Notes under the pieces: generated by a model
Told to the model about the DNA's origin: nothing
Databases searched by the model: none
What the model saw: the letters and a program-made list of their open reading frames with translations, nothing else
Translations under genes and position numbers: made by a program
Source of the DNA: Microscillaceae bacterium
GTDB taxonomy: Bacteria > Bacteroidota > Bacteroidia > Cytophagales > Microscillaceae
Length of the DNA stretch: 64,000 nt
Direction of reading: 5' to 3'
Assembly (NCBI GenBank): GCA_025054775.1
Contig: JANWZA010000017.1
Coordinates: 1-64,000, forward strand
Part shown: piece by piece, positions 55,612 to 64,000 of the stretch
Position numbering within the stretch: position 1 is the first letter of the stretch
Layout: each line of letters begins with the position of its first letter

Positions 55612-56048
55612 CAAAAAGATTTGTCTTGAAAAACGCAATCATAAAGATACTAAAATTGAGGTAAGATTATAAAGATTGATAAAGTTCAATTAGAATAAAA
55701 ATAGCAACTTTGACTTAGAATGAAAACAATAAGCATATGAAGTATAATGACTTCTCAAAATAATAGCTCTTTAATACTCAAAAGCGATGTTTCGGTTTTT
55801 ATACAGCGTTATAAAATTCTGTAAATCAGCTAACTAATTTTGAAAAATCAAGCATGAACAAAATATTTCTGATTGATTTGTATTTGTTAAATTTACTATT
55901 TTTGTGATACATAGGCTTAGAAATTTGTATAGATTTTTGTTTTGCTTAATAAATTTCGTTTAATAATATACTTTTTCTCTTAGTATACTTTTTTTTTTTA
56001 ACTCTTTTCTAACAAATAAAAATCCAAATTTACGTTAGTTCTTGTGTT
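55612..56048. other. Intergenic region with an MFS promoter
   Basis: A spacer of about 435 bases between divergent genes. TTG (55873-55875), a 21-base spacer and TATTTTTG (55897-55904) make a reasonable promoter for the MFS gene with a leader of about 140 bases. The rest is very AT-rich and featureless. Confidence 0.5.
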
Positions 56049-57275
56049 ATGAATCGTACTGAACTTCGCCAACTTTTAAGTATTCCTGTAATTGTTGCCG
56101 CTTTGGGTTATTTTGTAGATATTTATGACTTACTGTTATTTAGTATTATTCGCGTGCAGAGCCTTCAAGGAATAGGAGTTAGTGCAAACGAATTAACAGA
56201 TAAAGGTTTGCTACTTATTAGTACACAAATGACAGGGATGATTATCGGCGGCATAGTTTGGGGGGTCTTGGGAGATAAACGGGGTCGCTTGTCAGTATTA
56301 TTCGGTTCTATTCTTACTTATTCTTTGGCGAATATAGCTAATGGCTTGGTGAGTACAGTAGAGCAATATGCTGTTTTAAGGTTTATTGCAGGGATTGGTT
56401 TAGCAGGTGAATTGGGAGCAGGTATTACTTTGGTAGCAGAAACACTGCCTCAACAAATTAGAGGTTATGGTACAACATTGGTAGCCTCAGTAGGAATGTT
56501 AGGAGCTGTACTAGCTTATTTTATCTCTGAAATTTTTGATTGGAGAACATGCTATTTTATTGGTGGATTTTTAGGATTATTGCTTTTACTTTTGCGGGTG
56601 AGCGTGTTTGAGTCAGCAATGTATGCTCAAATTAGAATGCAAAAGGTGCGCACAGGTGATTTTCTGATGCTTTTTGCCAAAAGAGAACGTTTTTGGCGTT
56701 ATTTTAATGCCGTATTCATTGGGTTGCCTTTATGGTTTATTATTGGTATTTTGGTTACACTTTCTCCTGAATTTGGCAGAGAAATGGGCTTTTCGGTGGT
56801 AATTAGTGCGGGCAAAGCGGTCATGTTTACCTACTTGGGCATTTCTTTGGGTGATATTTTGAGTGGTCTACTGAGCCAATATTTGCAATCGCGAAAAAAA
56901 GTAGTTTTTTTATTTGTATTGTTATCTTTTCTGTTTGAAGTATTGTATTTATATCCACTTTCTACGCAATGGGCTGGATTATTTTATTTGAATTGCTTTT
57001 TGCTTGGGGTAGCAGTGGGATATTGGGCATTGTTTGTAACAATTGCCGCTGAGCAATTTGGTACAAATTTACGGGCTACGGTTGCTACTACAGTACCTAA
57101 TTTTATTCGTGGTACAGTACCGCTGTTGTCAGTGTTATTTACCCTTTCCAAAGATTATTTTGGTATGATACAAGGGACACTTTGGGTGGCTGTCTTTTGT
57201 ACCATTGTCCCCTTGATTTGTTTGTACTTTTTGAAAGAAACCTTTGCCCGAGATTTGAATTACATTGAAGAATAA
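56049..57275 (+). CDS. MFS transporter (408 aa)
   Basis: A 12-helix major facilitator carrier. The loop 2-3 motif GDKRGRLS follows helix 2, and helix 4 has the RFIAGIGLAGELGAGITLVAETLP segment typical of the sugar/metabolite:H+ symporter groups. The C-terminal half shows a YFLKETFARDLNYIEE end. The substrate cannot be read from the sequence. It is monocistronic. Confidence 0.88.
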   Translation: MNRTELRQLLSIPVIVAALGYFVDIYDLLLFSIIRVQSLQGIGVSANELTDKGLLLISTQMTGMIIGGIVWGVLGDKRGRLSVLFGSILTYSLANIANGLVSTVEQYAVLRFIAGIGLAGELGAGITLVAETLPQQIRGYGTTLVASVGMLGAVLAYFISEIFDWRTCYFIGGFLGLLLLLLRVSVFESAMYAQIRMQKVRTGDFLMLFAKRERFWRYFNAVFIGLPLWFIIGILVTLSPEFGREMGFSVVISAGKAVMFTYLGISLGDILSGLLSQYLQSRKKVVFLFVLLSFLFEVLYLYPLSTQWAGLFYLNCFLLGVAVGYWALFVTIAAEQFGTNLRATVATTVPNFIRGTVPLLSVLFTLSKDYFGMIQGTLWVAVFCTIVPLICLYFLKETFARDLNYIEE

Positions 57276-57528
57276 GATAATTTAGTTGCTTTATTTGCAA
57301 ATTGATTAGTGTGATTTTCAGTAGTTTACTTTCCCTAAATAAAAGGAATTATTTTTTCAATATGATAATTCTATTAAAGAAGGTGATTTTGTAATTCGCA
57401 ATTTTTCAGATGAGGCAGATAAATTATAGAATTTTACAACTTATCAGTTGAACCGATAAGGTTATGGTTAGCCGTTAAGAAAATAAACTTCGCTTAATTT
57501 GAGTATAGGTGATGTTGCGTTTGAAAGT

Positions 57529-58110
57529 ATGCTTATCGTAGAACACGTTTATATTAGTGATGACGTTATAGAGCAAGCCTTTGTATGTCATTTGGAAAAA
57601 TGTAAGGGAGCTTGTTGTGTAGAAGGAGATGCAGGGGCTCCATTGGAGTTATCTGAAATAGAATGGATTGAGAAAAATTTTGAAAAGATAAAACCTTTTT
57701 TAAGGAAAGAAGCCTTGGAAGTAATTGCTAAAGAAGGCTTTTACGTACTTGACCGCGAGGGAGATTTTTGCACCCCTACAGTAGCAAGCCGTGAGTGTGT
57801 GTATGGTTCATACAATCAACAAGGAATTTTTGAATGTGGCTTTGAAAAAGCTTATCATGCAGGACACACTGATTTTAAGAAGCCGATTTCATGTCATTTG
57901 TATCCTATCCGCATCTTGAAACTTGGCAAAGAAGAGGCACTCAATTATCACGAGTGGCACGTATGTAGTGCGGCTTGTAGTTTAGGTAAAGCTCTACAAG
58001 TTCCTGTATATCAATTTCTTAAAGAGGCACTAATTCGTAAATATGGAGAAGCGTGGTATGCACAATTAGAGCGAACCGTGCGCGAGGTTCAGGAAAATCA
58101 AAAGGGATAG
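57529..58110 (+). CDS. DUF3109 cysteine-rich protein (193 aa)
   Basis: A soluble protein of the DUF3109 family, conserved in Bacteroidota. It has clustered cysteines in CHLEKCKGACC, FCTP, ECVYG, FECGF, ISCHLYPIRI and HVCSAACS. The spacing is suggestive of a zinc or iron-sulfur site, as in the related YkgJ/UPF0153 proteins. The function is unknown. The ATG at 57529 gives the family start; the frame extends back to a TTG at 57499. Its 3' end overlaps the convergent BamA-like gene by 13 bases. Confidence 0.85.
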   Translation: MLIVEHVYISDDVIEQAFVCHLEKCKGACCVEGDAGAPLELSEIEWIEKNFEKIKPFLRKEALEVIAKEGFYVLDREGDFCTPTVASRECVYGSYNQQGIFECGFEKAYHAGHTDFKKPISCHLYPIRILKLGKEEALNYHEWHVCSAACSLGKALQVPVYQFLKEALIRKYGEAWYAQLERTVREVQENQKG

Positions 58111-60596
58111 CCAATTCCTAAATTGAGGTTAAGAGCTTGTAAGTTCGGTTTTGTGGTTTTGATTATCCATTGCTCTTGCTTGTTAGTGGGGTCGTAGAGT
58201 TTCAGCCCAAAGTCAAAACGGAGTAGTACAAAGGGTAAATCAAAGCGAAAACCGAAGCCTGTACCAAGAGCAATTTGTGAAAGAAATAAAGGGAACTTAA
58301 ATTCACTACCATCGTCTAATCCTCGGTCAAAGTTCCAAACATTGCCTGCATCTAAAAATAAAGCCCCTTTCACAAAACTATACATAGGGAAACGATATTC
58401 TACATTTCCTTCTAATAAAATTTCCCCAGGGGCAATAGCTGGTCGGTTGCGGAGAGTATCAAAGATGGTACGTGCTCCTATACCGAGGCTCAAAGGGCGC
58501 CAAGCTCTTACGCTATTGCTTCCACCTGCAAATAAAAACTTCTCAAACGGAAGGGTATTGCTGAAACGGTACGGTTTGACTAAACCGCCATTAATACGAA
58601 AAGCTAAGCCATCTTGTAGGCCGAAAATGCGTTTGCGAAAATAATTGTATCCACCCGTAAGTTTGAAAAATTGAAAAATACGTAAGCCTAAAAATTCAGG
58701 GTTGTTTCTCAGAAGGTTATTAGGAATGAAATTGAGAGTAGAGCCGCCTGACTCAACTAAAAAACGCCAACTAATTACTGCTTTATTATGTTGAGCAGCG
58801 TTATTAGCATAGAGATAGTTTACGTAGATACTACTTACTAACGAACGGCTAAAACTTTGGCGTAGTTGCTCGCGATTAGGGAAGGTATTAAGTTGTTCTT
58901 CAAATTCAGCAGAGATACGTTGGGTGTTAATGATGTTCAAATCGGCAATGGTGAAATTGATAGTGTGGGCTTTGTATTGAAGCGTGTAAAGCATAGAAGC
59001 GTTGGTATTTACTCGAGTATATTCAGGGCGGCGGACAAAGTTATAGCCTGCTCCAATTTTAGTGCGTGGGTTGTAAGCATAGAGCTTGAGCCAAGGAAAA
59101 AAGAGCGTTGGATAGCGAATACCTGTGTTTATGCCAATAATTTGGCTATTATAGAATTCATTTCCCTGTCCAAAGACTGTTTGTCCATCGATCATGAACT
59201 GGAGACTATTTTCAAATATTTCACACCTACCAAAAACGTTGCGGTTTTTGAGAGAGAAATTAATAAAAGGTCCTGGAATGCCCGTTTGTCCTATGTTTAC
59301 GCCTATTTCAGTAGAAACTTGAAACTTCTCTGTAGGGCTGGTGTAAATGCGAAGGGTAGCTTTGTTTTTTGTGGTGTCAGGGGTTGGAATGTTAGCGAAC
59401 TTGAACATATCCAAAGTTTGGAGTAATTGTTGCGTTTGCGTAATATCCTCGTAGTTAAGTTTTTTGGGTGGGTAAAGTTGTATGCGTGTGTCTAATACTT
59501 TATATGCATAGCGAGGTCTTTTTCCTACAAATATGTGCGTGATATTAAGCCGTTTGGATTGTATGCTATCTATCTGATTTTTGTTTTCTTGGGTAATGTT
59601 GTCCATATAGAAATATACTTTATCAATAGTATAGGCTTGGTGCGGCTTGTCAGCATTATCTAAAATGATGAATTTCATATCTACGCCTTGGATAGATTTG
59701 TTTTTCTCATCTTTAAGGGTAGTATCTGCCAAAATTTTAATGAAGGCTTGATTAAAGAAAAAGTAACCTCTTTGGCGTAAAAATATTTCTATGCGTTTTC
59801 GCTCTGCGGCAATAGAGTCCTCGTCAAACCAGTGTCCTACTTTTACTAAAGCTTGTTTACGAAATAAATCTGTCTGTAAGAGTGAGTCAATGGCTTTATC
59901 ATAACAGCGGCTTTCATAGAGAATGCTATTGATTTTATAGGGTTTATTTTCAATGATGTTGTAAATAACTTTCATTCGTTTTTTAGGTAGTTCGTGCAAA
60001 GTATAGTTTACTCTACTTTTCAAGAAGCCTTTTTTTCGGTAATATTGAGCGAAGTTTTGTGCCGTTTGTCGGCAAATTGCTGTATCTACAAAAACAGGAG
60101 GGCTACCTACCACACGCATAAACCAATTTCCTTTATCTCGGCGGGTTTGTTTACGTGAGAGCTTTTTATCTTTCTGCTCATTGAGGCGCTTGATTTTATT
60201 CTCTAATTTTTGGTATAGGCGAGTATCTTGAGTGGTGTCTTGTTTAGCAATCAATTGACTAATTTTTTGGGTATACCATTCATTTAATTTTTCTATTTGT
60301 TGTTGTATGCGTTGTGGTTTGTGAAACCTTTTCCCAAATTGATAAATACCCACTTCAGGAATTATCCAAAGTAAAAAGCCATTAGGTTTTTGACGGTAGA
60401 GTGGTGTAAGCATTTCGGTTGGAATTTGGGTATTGCCTTTTATCTCTTGGGATTTAAGCAAGAAATCGCTCTCTTTCCACTCTTTGGTGCTAATGCATCC
60501 CGTAAGGCTAATGCATCCCGTAAGAATAAAAAGGCAAAATAATACCTTCCATACATGGTTCGTAAGGAGGAATGAAAATGACCGAAATTTGCTCAT
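58098..60596 (-). CDS. BamA/TamA-family outer-membrane assembly protein, predicted lipoprotein (832 aa)
   Basis: An Omp85-superfamily barrel. POTRA-like repeats occupy about residues 165-430 (for example RQTAQNFAQYYRKKGFLKSRVNYTL and YEDITQTQQLLQTLDMFKFANI). A C-terminal surface-antigen barrel follows, with FLFAGGSNSVRAWRP (the conserved RxW loop) and GAGFGF-like strands ending in LGIGYPF. Unlike E. coli BamA or TamA, the N-terminus is a lipoprotein signal (ILTGC), a form I recall for Bacteroidota TamA-like proteins. The lipobox is duplicated (see the repeat at 60489-60524). Its role is probably insertion or secretion of outer-membrane proteins. Confidence 0.88.
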   Translation of the reverse strand: MSKFRSFSFLLTNHVWKVLFCLFILTGCISLTGCISTKEWKESDFLLKSQEIKGNTQIPTEMLTPLYRQKPNGFLLWIIPEVGIYQFGKRFHKPQRIQQQIEKLNEWYTQKISQLIAKQDTTQDTRLYQKLENKIKRLNEQKDKKLSRKQTRRDKGNWFMRVVGSPPVFVDTAICRQTAQNFAQYYRKKGFLKSRVNYTLHELPKKRMKVIYNIIENKPYKINSILYESRCYDKAIDSLLQTDLFRKQALVKVGHWFDEDSIAAERKRIEIFLRQRGYFFFNQAFIKILADTTLKDEKNKSIQGVDMKFIILDNADKPHQAYTIDKVYFYMDNITQENKNQIDSIQSKRLNITHIFVGKRPRYAYKVLDTRIQLYPPKKLNYEDITQTQQLLQTLDMFKFANIPTPDTTKNKATLRIYTSPTEKFQVSTEIGVNIGQTGIPGPFINFSLKNRNVFGRCEIFENSLQFMIDGQTVFGQGNEFYNSQIIGINTGIRYPTLFFPWLKLYAYNPRTKIGAGYNFVRRPEYTRVNTNASMLYTLQYKAHTINFTIADLNIINTQRISAEFEEQLNTFPNREQLRQSFSRSLVSSIYVNYLYANNAAQHNKAVISWRFLVESGGSTLNFIPNNLLRNNPEFLGLRIFQFFKLTGGYNYFRKRIFGLQDGLAFRINGGLVKPYRFSNTLPFEKFLFAGGSNSVRAWRPLSLGIGARTIFDTLRNRPAIAPGEILLEGNVEYRFPMYSFVKGALFLDAGNVWNFDRGLDDGSEFKFPLFLSQIALGTGFGFRFDLPFVLLRFDFGLKLYDPTNKQEQWIIKTTKPNLQALNLNLGIGYPF
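60489..60524. repeat. Perfect 18-bp tandem duplication across the lipobox
   Basis: Two adjacent identical 18-base units encode LTGCIS twice at the N-terminus of the BamA-like protein. The copies are identical, so the duplication is recent or was maintained. Confidence 0.92.
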
Positions 60597-60758
60597 ATTT
60601 AGCTCAAAATGTTTACCTACTTTTCATAAGATAAAAATAATAAACTACGTATCAAAAATGGGTTTTTTGTATGATACCACTTGCAACCTATTCCCTTTAA
60701 CAACAAGAAATTTGTGAGAGATTTTTCTCAAAAGAGAAAAATGATTCACTAACTAATT

Positions 60759-61427
60759 CTATTGTTTGGTAAAAGGAAGCCAGTTATCATTCCAGTCGTA
60801 ATATTCTAGCCCTGCAAATTGCTTTTTGTAATCATAAAATGAAGGTACGTCGTAGCAATATCCTAAATAGAGGTAGCTTTTTTGATGCTGTTGTGCAAAA
60901 GTGATTTCGCAAAGAATGGTGTAGATGCCTAAGCTAAATTTTTCGTACTCGGGGAGAAACATGGCATACACACTGGACAAAGCAGTAGAGCCGACATCAA
61001 AGAAACTAACAGCGATGAGTTGATTTTGAGCATTATATACACAACACTCCATAGCAGGGCAGGGGTTTTGAGCGGGATTGTCAGGGTGCAAGAAATCGTA
61101 TATGATGCAAGGTTTATTGTCTTTGAAGCGTTTCTTTTGGAATTCAAAGATTTGATGTTTGGTTTCATTGATTGTAATAGGTTGGTAATCTACATGCATA
61201 CCTGCCATTTGGCATTTTTTAGTTATTTTGCGGTGTCGCTTTGAAGGTACATAATCGCTAATTTTGATACGCAAAGGTATTACTTTGACTTGCTTGTTTT
61301 CATGAATTGCGAGATTGTAGCAAAAAAAGTATTGTCCAAAGTGGCGCCAGCCTTTTGCCCAAAGGTTATCCATTTCTTGAGGGGGGGCGTGTTCTTTGAA
61401 CATGGAATAGGATAACAAGTAAGACAT
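60759..61427 (-). CDS. Arginyl/leucyl-tRNA-protein transferase-like protein (222 aa)
   Basis: Resembles the ATE/Bpt family, which adds Leu or Arg to protein N-termini for the N-degron pathway. The C-terminal GNAT-like ATE domain is clear: CVYNAQNQLIAVSFFDVGSTALSSVYAMFLPEYEKFSLGIYTILCEI and YLYLGYCYDVPSFYDYKKQF. The N-terminal half keeps PLRIKISDYVPSKRHRK but lacks the family's CxxC...CxxC cluster. The ATG at 61427 leaves 14 bases after lysS, so they are likely one operon. Confidence 0.75.
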   Translation of the reverse strand: MSYLLSYSMFKEHAPPQEMDNLWAKGWRHFGQYFFCYNLAIHENKQVKVIPLRIKISDYVPSKRHRKITKKCQMAGMHVDYQPITINETKHQIFEFQKKRFKDNKPCIIYDFLHPDNPAQNPCPAMECCVYNAQNQLIAVSFFDVGSTALSSVYAMFLPEYEKFSLGIYTILCEITFAQQHQKSYLYLGYCYDVPSFYDYKKQFAGLEYYDWNDNWLPFTKQ

Positions 61428-61441
61428 CTTTTTCAAGTATG

Positions 61442-63166
61442 TTATTTTAACCAACTTTCAATTTCTTCTTTGGTAGGGGCTTTTACCTCGTGGAGTTTCA
61501 TTTTTTTACGCATACCACTAATATCATTGAGCAATTTATTAGGATTAGCTTTTTTTAGCTCCTCGATTGTAGTGAAGCCCATCTTTTGCAAAATAGGAAT
61601 CAACTCTTCACGTACGCCGATGGCTATGTAATCTTCGGTTGGGGCTGTGGGGGCTTGTTTTTCAGGTCGCATTTGTGGGAAGAATAGCACGTCTTGTATA
61701 GAAGGTGAATTAGTGAAAAGCATTGTGATTCTATCCATACCGAATCCGATTCCTGAGGTAGGAGGCATGCCGTATTCCAGAGCGCGTAAGAAATCATAGT
61801 CGATATACATTGCCTCGTCGTCTCCGCGTTGTTGGAGTTTGAGTTGTTCCTCGAAGCGTTCGCGTTGCTCAAGTGGGTCATTCAATTCGGAGTAGGCATT
61901 GCATACTTCTTTTCCGTTTACGATCAACTCAAAACGCTCTGTAAGCCCTTGCTTTGAGCGATGCTTTTTAGTAAGGGGGGACATTTCTACGGGATAATCC
62001 AAAATGAAGGTAGGTTGGATGAGGTGTGGCTCACACTTTTCTCCGAAAAGTGCATCGATTAGTTTGCCTTTGCCCATGGATTCGTTTACTTCTATATGTA
62101 GCTGTTGGCACACGTTGCGCAGTTCTGCCTCTTCCATAGCTGAAATATCTATTCCTGTGTATTCTTTTATTGCCTCGTACATGGTTAGGCGGCGGAAGGG
62201 GGCTTTGAAATCAATTATTTTATCACCTACTTGAATTTGGGTTGTGCCATACAAGGTGAGGGCAAGTTTTTCAAACAAGTTTTCAGTGAATTTTGCCATC
62301 CAAATATAATCCTTGTAAGCTACGTACAACTCCAAAACGGTAAACTCGGGGTTGTGCATTCTGTCCATGCCTTCGTTGCGGAAGTCTTTGGCAAATTCGT
62401 ACACTCCTTCAAACCCTCCTACGATAAGGCGTTTTAGGTAGAGTTCGTTAGCGATGCGTAAGTAGAGGGGAATATCCAGTGCGTTGTGGTGGGTAATAAA
62501 AGGGCGTGCTGAAGCTCCTCCGGGGATAGGTTGCAAAATGGGGGTTTCTACCTCTAAATAGCCGAAGGAATTTAGGTATTCGCGTATAGTTTGGTAGATT
62601 TTAGTACGTTTGATAAAGACTTCTTTTACATGAGGGTTTACTACCAAATCTACATAGCGCTGGCGATAGCGGAATTCTGGGTCTGTAACGGCATCATAGG
62701 TGTTTCCTTTTTCATCTGTTTTTACTACGGGAAGCGGCTTTAAGGATTTAGCCAAGAGCGTAAGTTCCTTTACGTGAATGGAGATTTCTCCCATCTTTGT
62801 TCTAAATACGAAGCCTTTTACTCCGATAAAGTCTCCGTAATCTAATAGTTTTTTGAAGACTGTGTTATACAAGGTCTTATTTTCGGTGGGGCAGATGTCA
62901 TCTCTACGGAGATAAATTTGAATTTTTCCTTCGCTGTCTTGCAAATCGGCGAAGGAGGCACTGCCTTGTATGCGTACATTCATGAGCCTACCTGCCACAC
63001 TTACTGATTTGAGGGCTTCGTTATCAGGATTTTGCTCAAATAAGGTTTTGATTTGTTTAGAAGAGTGCGATACCTCGTACTCTGCAGCGGGGTAGGGGTC
63101 AATACCTAAATTTCGGAGTTCTTGTAGTTTATTTCTACGTAAAAGTTCCTGTTCACTTAGTTGCAT
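61442..63166 (-). CDS. lysS: Lysyl-tRNA synthetase, class II (574 aa)
   Basis: Charges tRNA-Lys. An N-terminal OB-fold anticodon domain ([23 protein letters not shown]) precedes the class II catalytic domain. That domain shows motif 1 ([21 protein letters not shown]), motif 2 ([20 protein letters not shown]) and motif 3 ([17 protein letters not shown]-like, here [19 protein letters not shown]). A C-terminal extension of about 65 residues after motif 3 (from [13 protein letters not shown]) looks like a helix-hairpin-helix appendage. The ATG at 63166 is supported by a TAACTTTG -7 box at 63193-63200. Confidence 0.96.
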   Translation of the reverse strand: MQLSEQELLRRNKLQELRNLGIDPYPAAEYEVSHSSKQIKTLFEQNPDNEALKSVSVAGRLMNVRIQGSASFADLQDSEGKIQIYLRRDDICPTENKTLYNTVFKKLLDYGDFIGVKGFVFRTKMGEISIHVKELTLLAKSLKPLPVVKTDEKGNTYDAVTDPEFRYRQRYVDLVVNPHVKEVFIKRTKIYQTIREYLNSFGYLEVETPILQPIPGGASARPFITHHNALDIPLYLRIANELYLKRLIVGGFEGVYEFAKDFRNEGMDRMHNPEFTVLELYVAYKDYIWMAKFTENLFEKLALTLYGTTQIQVGDKIIDFKAPFRRLTMYEAIKEYTGIDISAMEEAELRNVCQQLHIEVNESMGKGKLIDALFGEKCEPHLIQPTFILDYPVEMSPLTKKHRSKQGLTERFELIVNGKEVCNAYSELNDPLEQRERFEEQLKLQQRGDDEAMYIDYDFLRALEYGMPPTSGIGFGMDRITMLFTNSPSIQDVLFFPQMRPEKQAPTAPTEDYIAIGVREELIPILQKMGFTTIEELKKANPNKLLNDISGMRKKMKLHEVKAPTKEEIESWLK

Positions 63167-63404
63167 ATTCAATTTAAGTTTGTTTTGTTTGGCAAAGTTA
63201 GTTAAAATTCTTTGGATTTGCTTCAAGCAAGAGAAAGAGAGAAAAGTTGGGTTAGGGCGATGGAATAGGTTGAGTACTATTGTACATATGCGAGCAACCC
63301 TAATTCATTACCGTATCACGATCTTGAAAAAGTTTTTTACGTTATTTTCTTACTATATATCAAAAACATATATGGTTATATCAATAGACTTTTACTTTTT
63401 AATG

Positions 63405-63719
63405 CTTAACGTTAAGTATTTAATAGTTAGTGTTAAACATGTAATATTTAATGTTTAGTATTTTATGATTTATGTTAAATTTTTGATGTTTAACATTAAG
63501 TATTTAATACTTCATGTTAATTATTTAGTATTAGAAAGTACATTTTTATTATTAGAAAATAAGCTTATAGCATTAAGAATTAGGCATTTACTATTAAAGT
63601 ATAAACATTTACTATTAAAAAGTAAACATTTATTATTAAAAATAAAACATAGACTATTAAAAATTAAACATGTACTAATAAAAATTAAACATTTACTATT
63701 AAAAAGTAAATTAAAAGTA
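63405..63719. repeat. 21-bp degenerate tandem repeat tract, 15 units
   Basis: Fifteen consecutive 21-base units without gaps, the right half best conserved around TTAAAAATTAAACATTTACTA. A weaker unit may precede it (63384-63404). All units keep one frame on the + strand and encode heptads of the form LK[IS]KHLL. One unit (63447-63467) has a TAG, splitting the frame. The tract lies between the divergent lysS promoter and the RND pump gene end. I treat it as a minisatellite rather than a gene. Confidence 0.88.
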
Positions 63720-63765
63720 TAAAGAGTTGATTTACTAATTACAAATACTATTTTTTTTGTATTAC

Positions 63766-64000
63766 TTAATATCTTTTTTCTGCTGCTTGGGCACGACTTG
63801 CCCTTGGTGAACGACGTTGCAAGAGGTAATTGTCTAGTTGTGCGTTTCTAAGAGCAATTTTATTGTAATGATAAAACAACTCAAAGATAATAGGAAAAAT
63901 GAGCAAAGTTAGGATTGTAGCACTCACCAAGCCGCCTATCACTACGATAGCCAAAGGTTTTTGCGTTTCTGAACCGATGCCCGTAGAAAGTGCGGCAGGC
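63766..64000 (-). CDS. RND efflux transporter, C-terminal part (CusA/AcrB-like)
   Basis: The last 77 residues of a large inner-membrane RND pump running off the right edge. The conserved end LSTGIGSETQKPLAIVVIGGLVSATILTLLIFPIIFELFY contains the 12th membrane helix. The motif fits both heavy-metal (CusA) and hydrophobe (AcrB) branches, so the substrate class is open. Only the 3' end is in the window. Confidence 0.92.
   Translation of the reverse strand, partial: PAALSTGIGSETQKPLAIVVIGGLVSATILTLLIFPIIFELFYHYNKIALRNAQLDNYLLQRRSPRASRAQAAEKRY

Noticed and set aside
63405-63719. The repeat tract as a CRISPR array
   Set aside because: Units are directly adjacent with no unique spacers, and no cas gene is in the window.
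63465-63722. An 85-residue frame across the 21-bp repeats as a gene
   Set aside because: The frame is a product of the gap-free 21-bp period, has no start signal, and is cut off from the first units by a TAG. I keep it as a repeat with a coding question.

Overview
The window is an AT-rich chromosomal segment of a Bacteroidota bacterium, most likely a free-living member of the order Cytophagales. The evidence is a type IX secretion C-terminal sorting domain, a TonB-dependent receptor, Bacteroidota-specific families (DUF4397, DUF4129, DUF3109, SiaB/SiaC, the Bacteroidota-type arginine decarboxylase), and recurrent TTTG-N19/20-TAnnTTTG promoters with no consistent Shine-Dalgarno sequences. The genus cannot be read from the sequence alone.

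Layout. 1-9.4 kb: a possible gene end, a hidden 44-residue protein, an M1 aminopeptidase, an acyl-CoA dehydrogenase, a SpoU-type RNA methylase, a K+ channel with an RCK domain, tpiA, an HTTM-like membrane protein and fabI, the last flanked by two related palindromic repeats. 9.4-21.6 kb: purB, a HAMP-GAF sensor, an arginine decarboxylase, an OmpA-family protein, prfB with a programmed +1 frameshift, a TonB-dependent receptor and ugd. 21.6-28.7 kb: a SiaB/SiaC partner-switch pair, a TMEM254-like small membrane protein, a PASTA protein paired with a type IX secreted protein, an OsmC protein and two unknowns. 28.8-39.7 kb: a large hybrid histidine kinase, apt, a DUF4397 lipoprotein, menB, purD, metG, a small conserved protein and tRNA-Arg(UCU). 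39.8-50.1 kb: an SCP2 protein, a YcxB-like protein, an ATP-grasp enzyme, a sodium:solute symporter, a phytoene synthase, a decayed DNA methyltransferase and metH. 50.2-64 kb: a DUF4129 protein, a TPR protein, a FabG-type reductase, an EamA transporter, an AIM24-domain protein with an acidic insertion, an MFS transporter, DUF3109, a BamA/TamA-like protein, an ATE-like transferase, lysS, a 21-bp tandem repeat tract and the end of an RND efflux pump.

Most of this is core metabolism and translation (purine synthesis and salvage, fatty acids, menaquinone, methionine, glycolysis, two aminoacyl-tRNA synthetases, RF2), interspersed with envelope and signalling genes. Operons are short and genes are mostly separately transcribed. 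No transposon, prophage or CRISPR array is visible. The only clear accessory relic is the broken methyltransferase. I did not find a convincing undescribed multi-gene system. The more unusual items are single loci: the heptad-encoding 21-bp repeats, the AIM24 protein split by an acidic insert, the REP-like elements, the decayed methyltransferase and the cysteine-less ATE-like protein.
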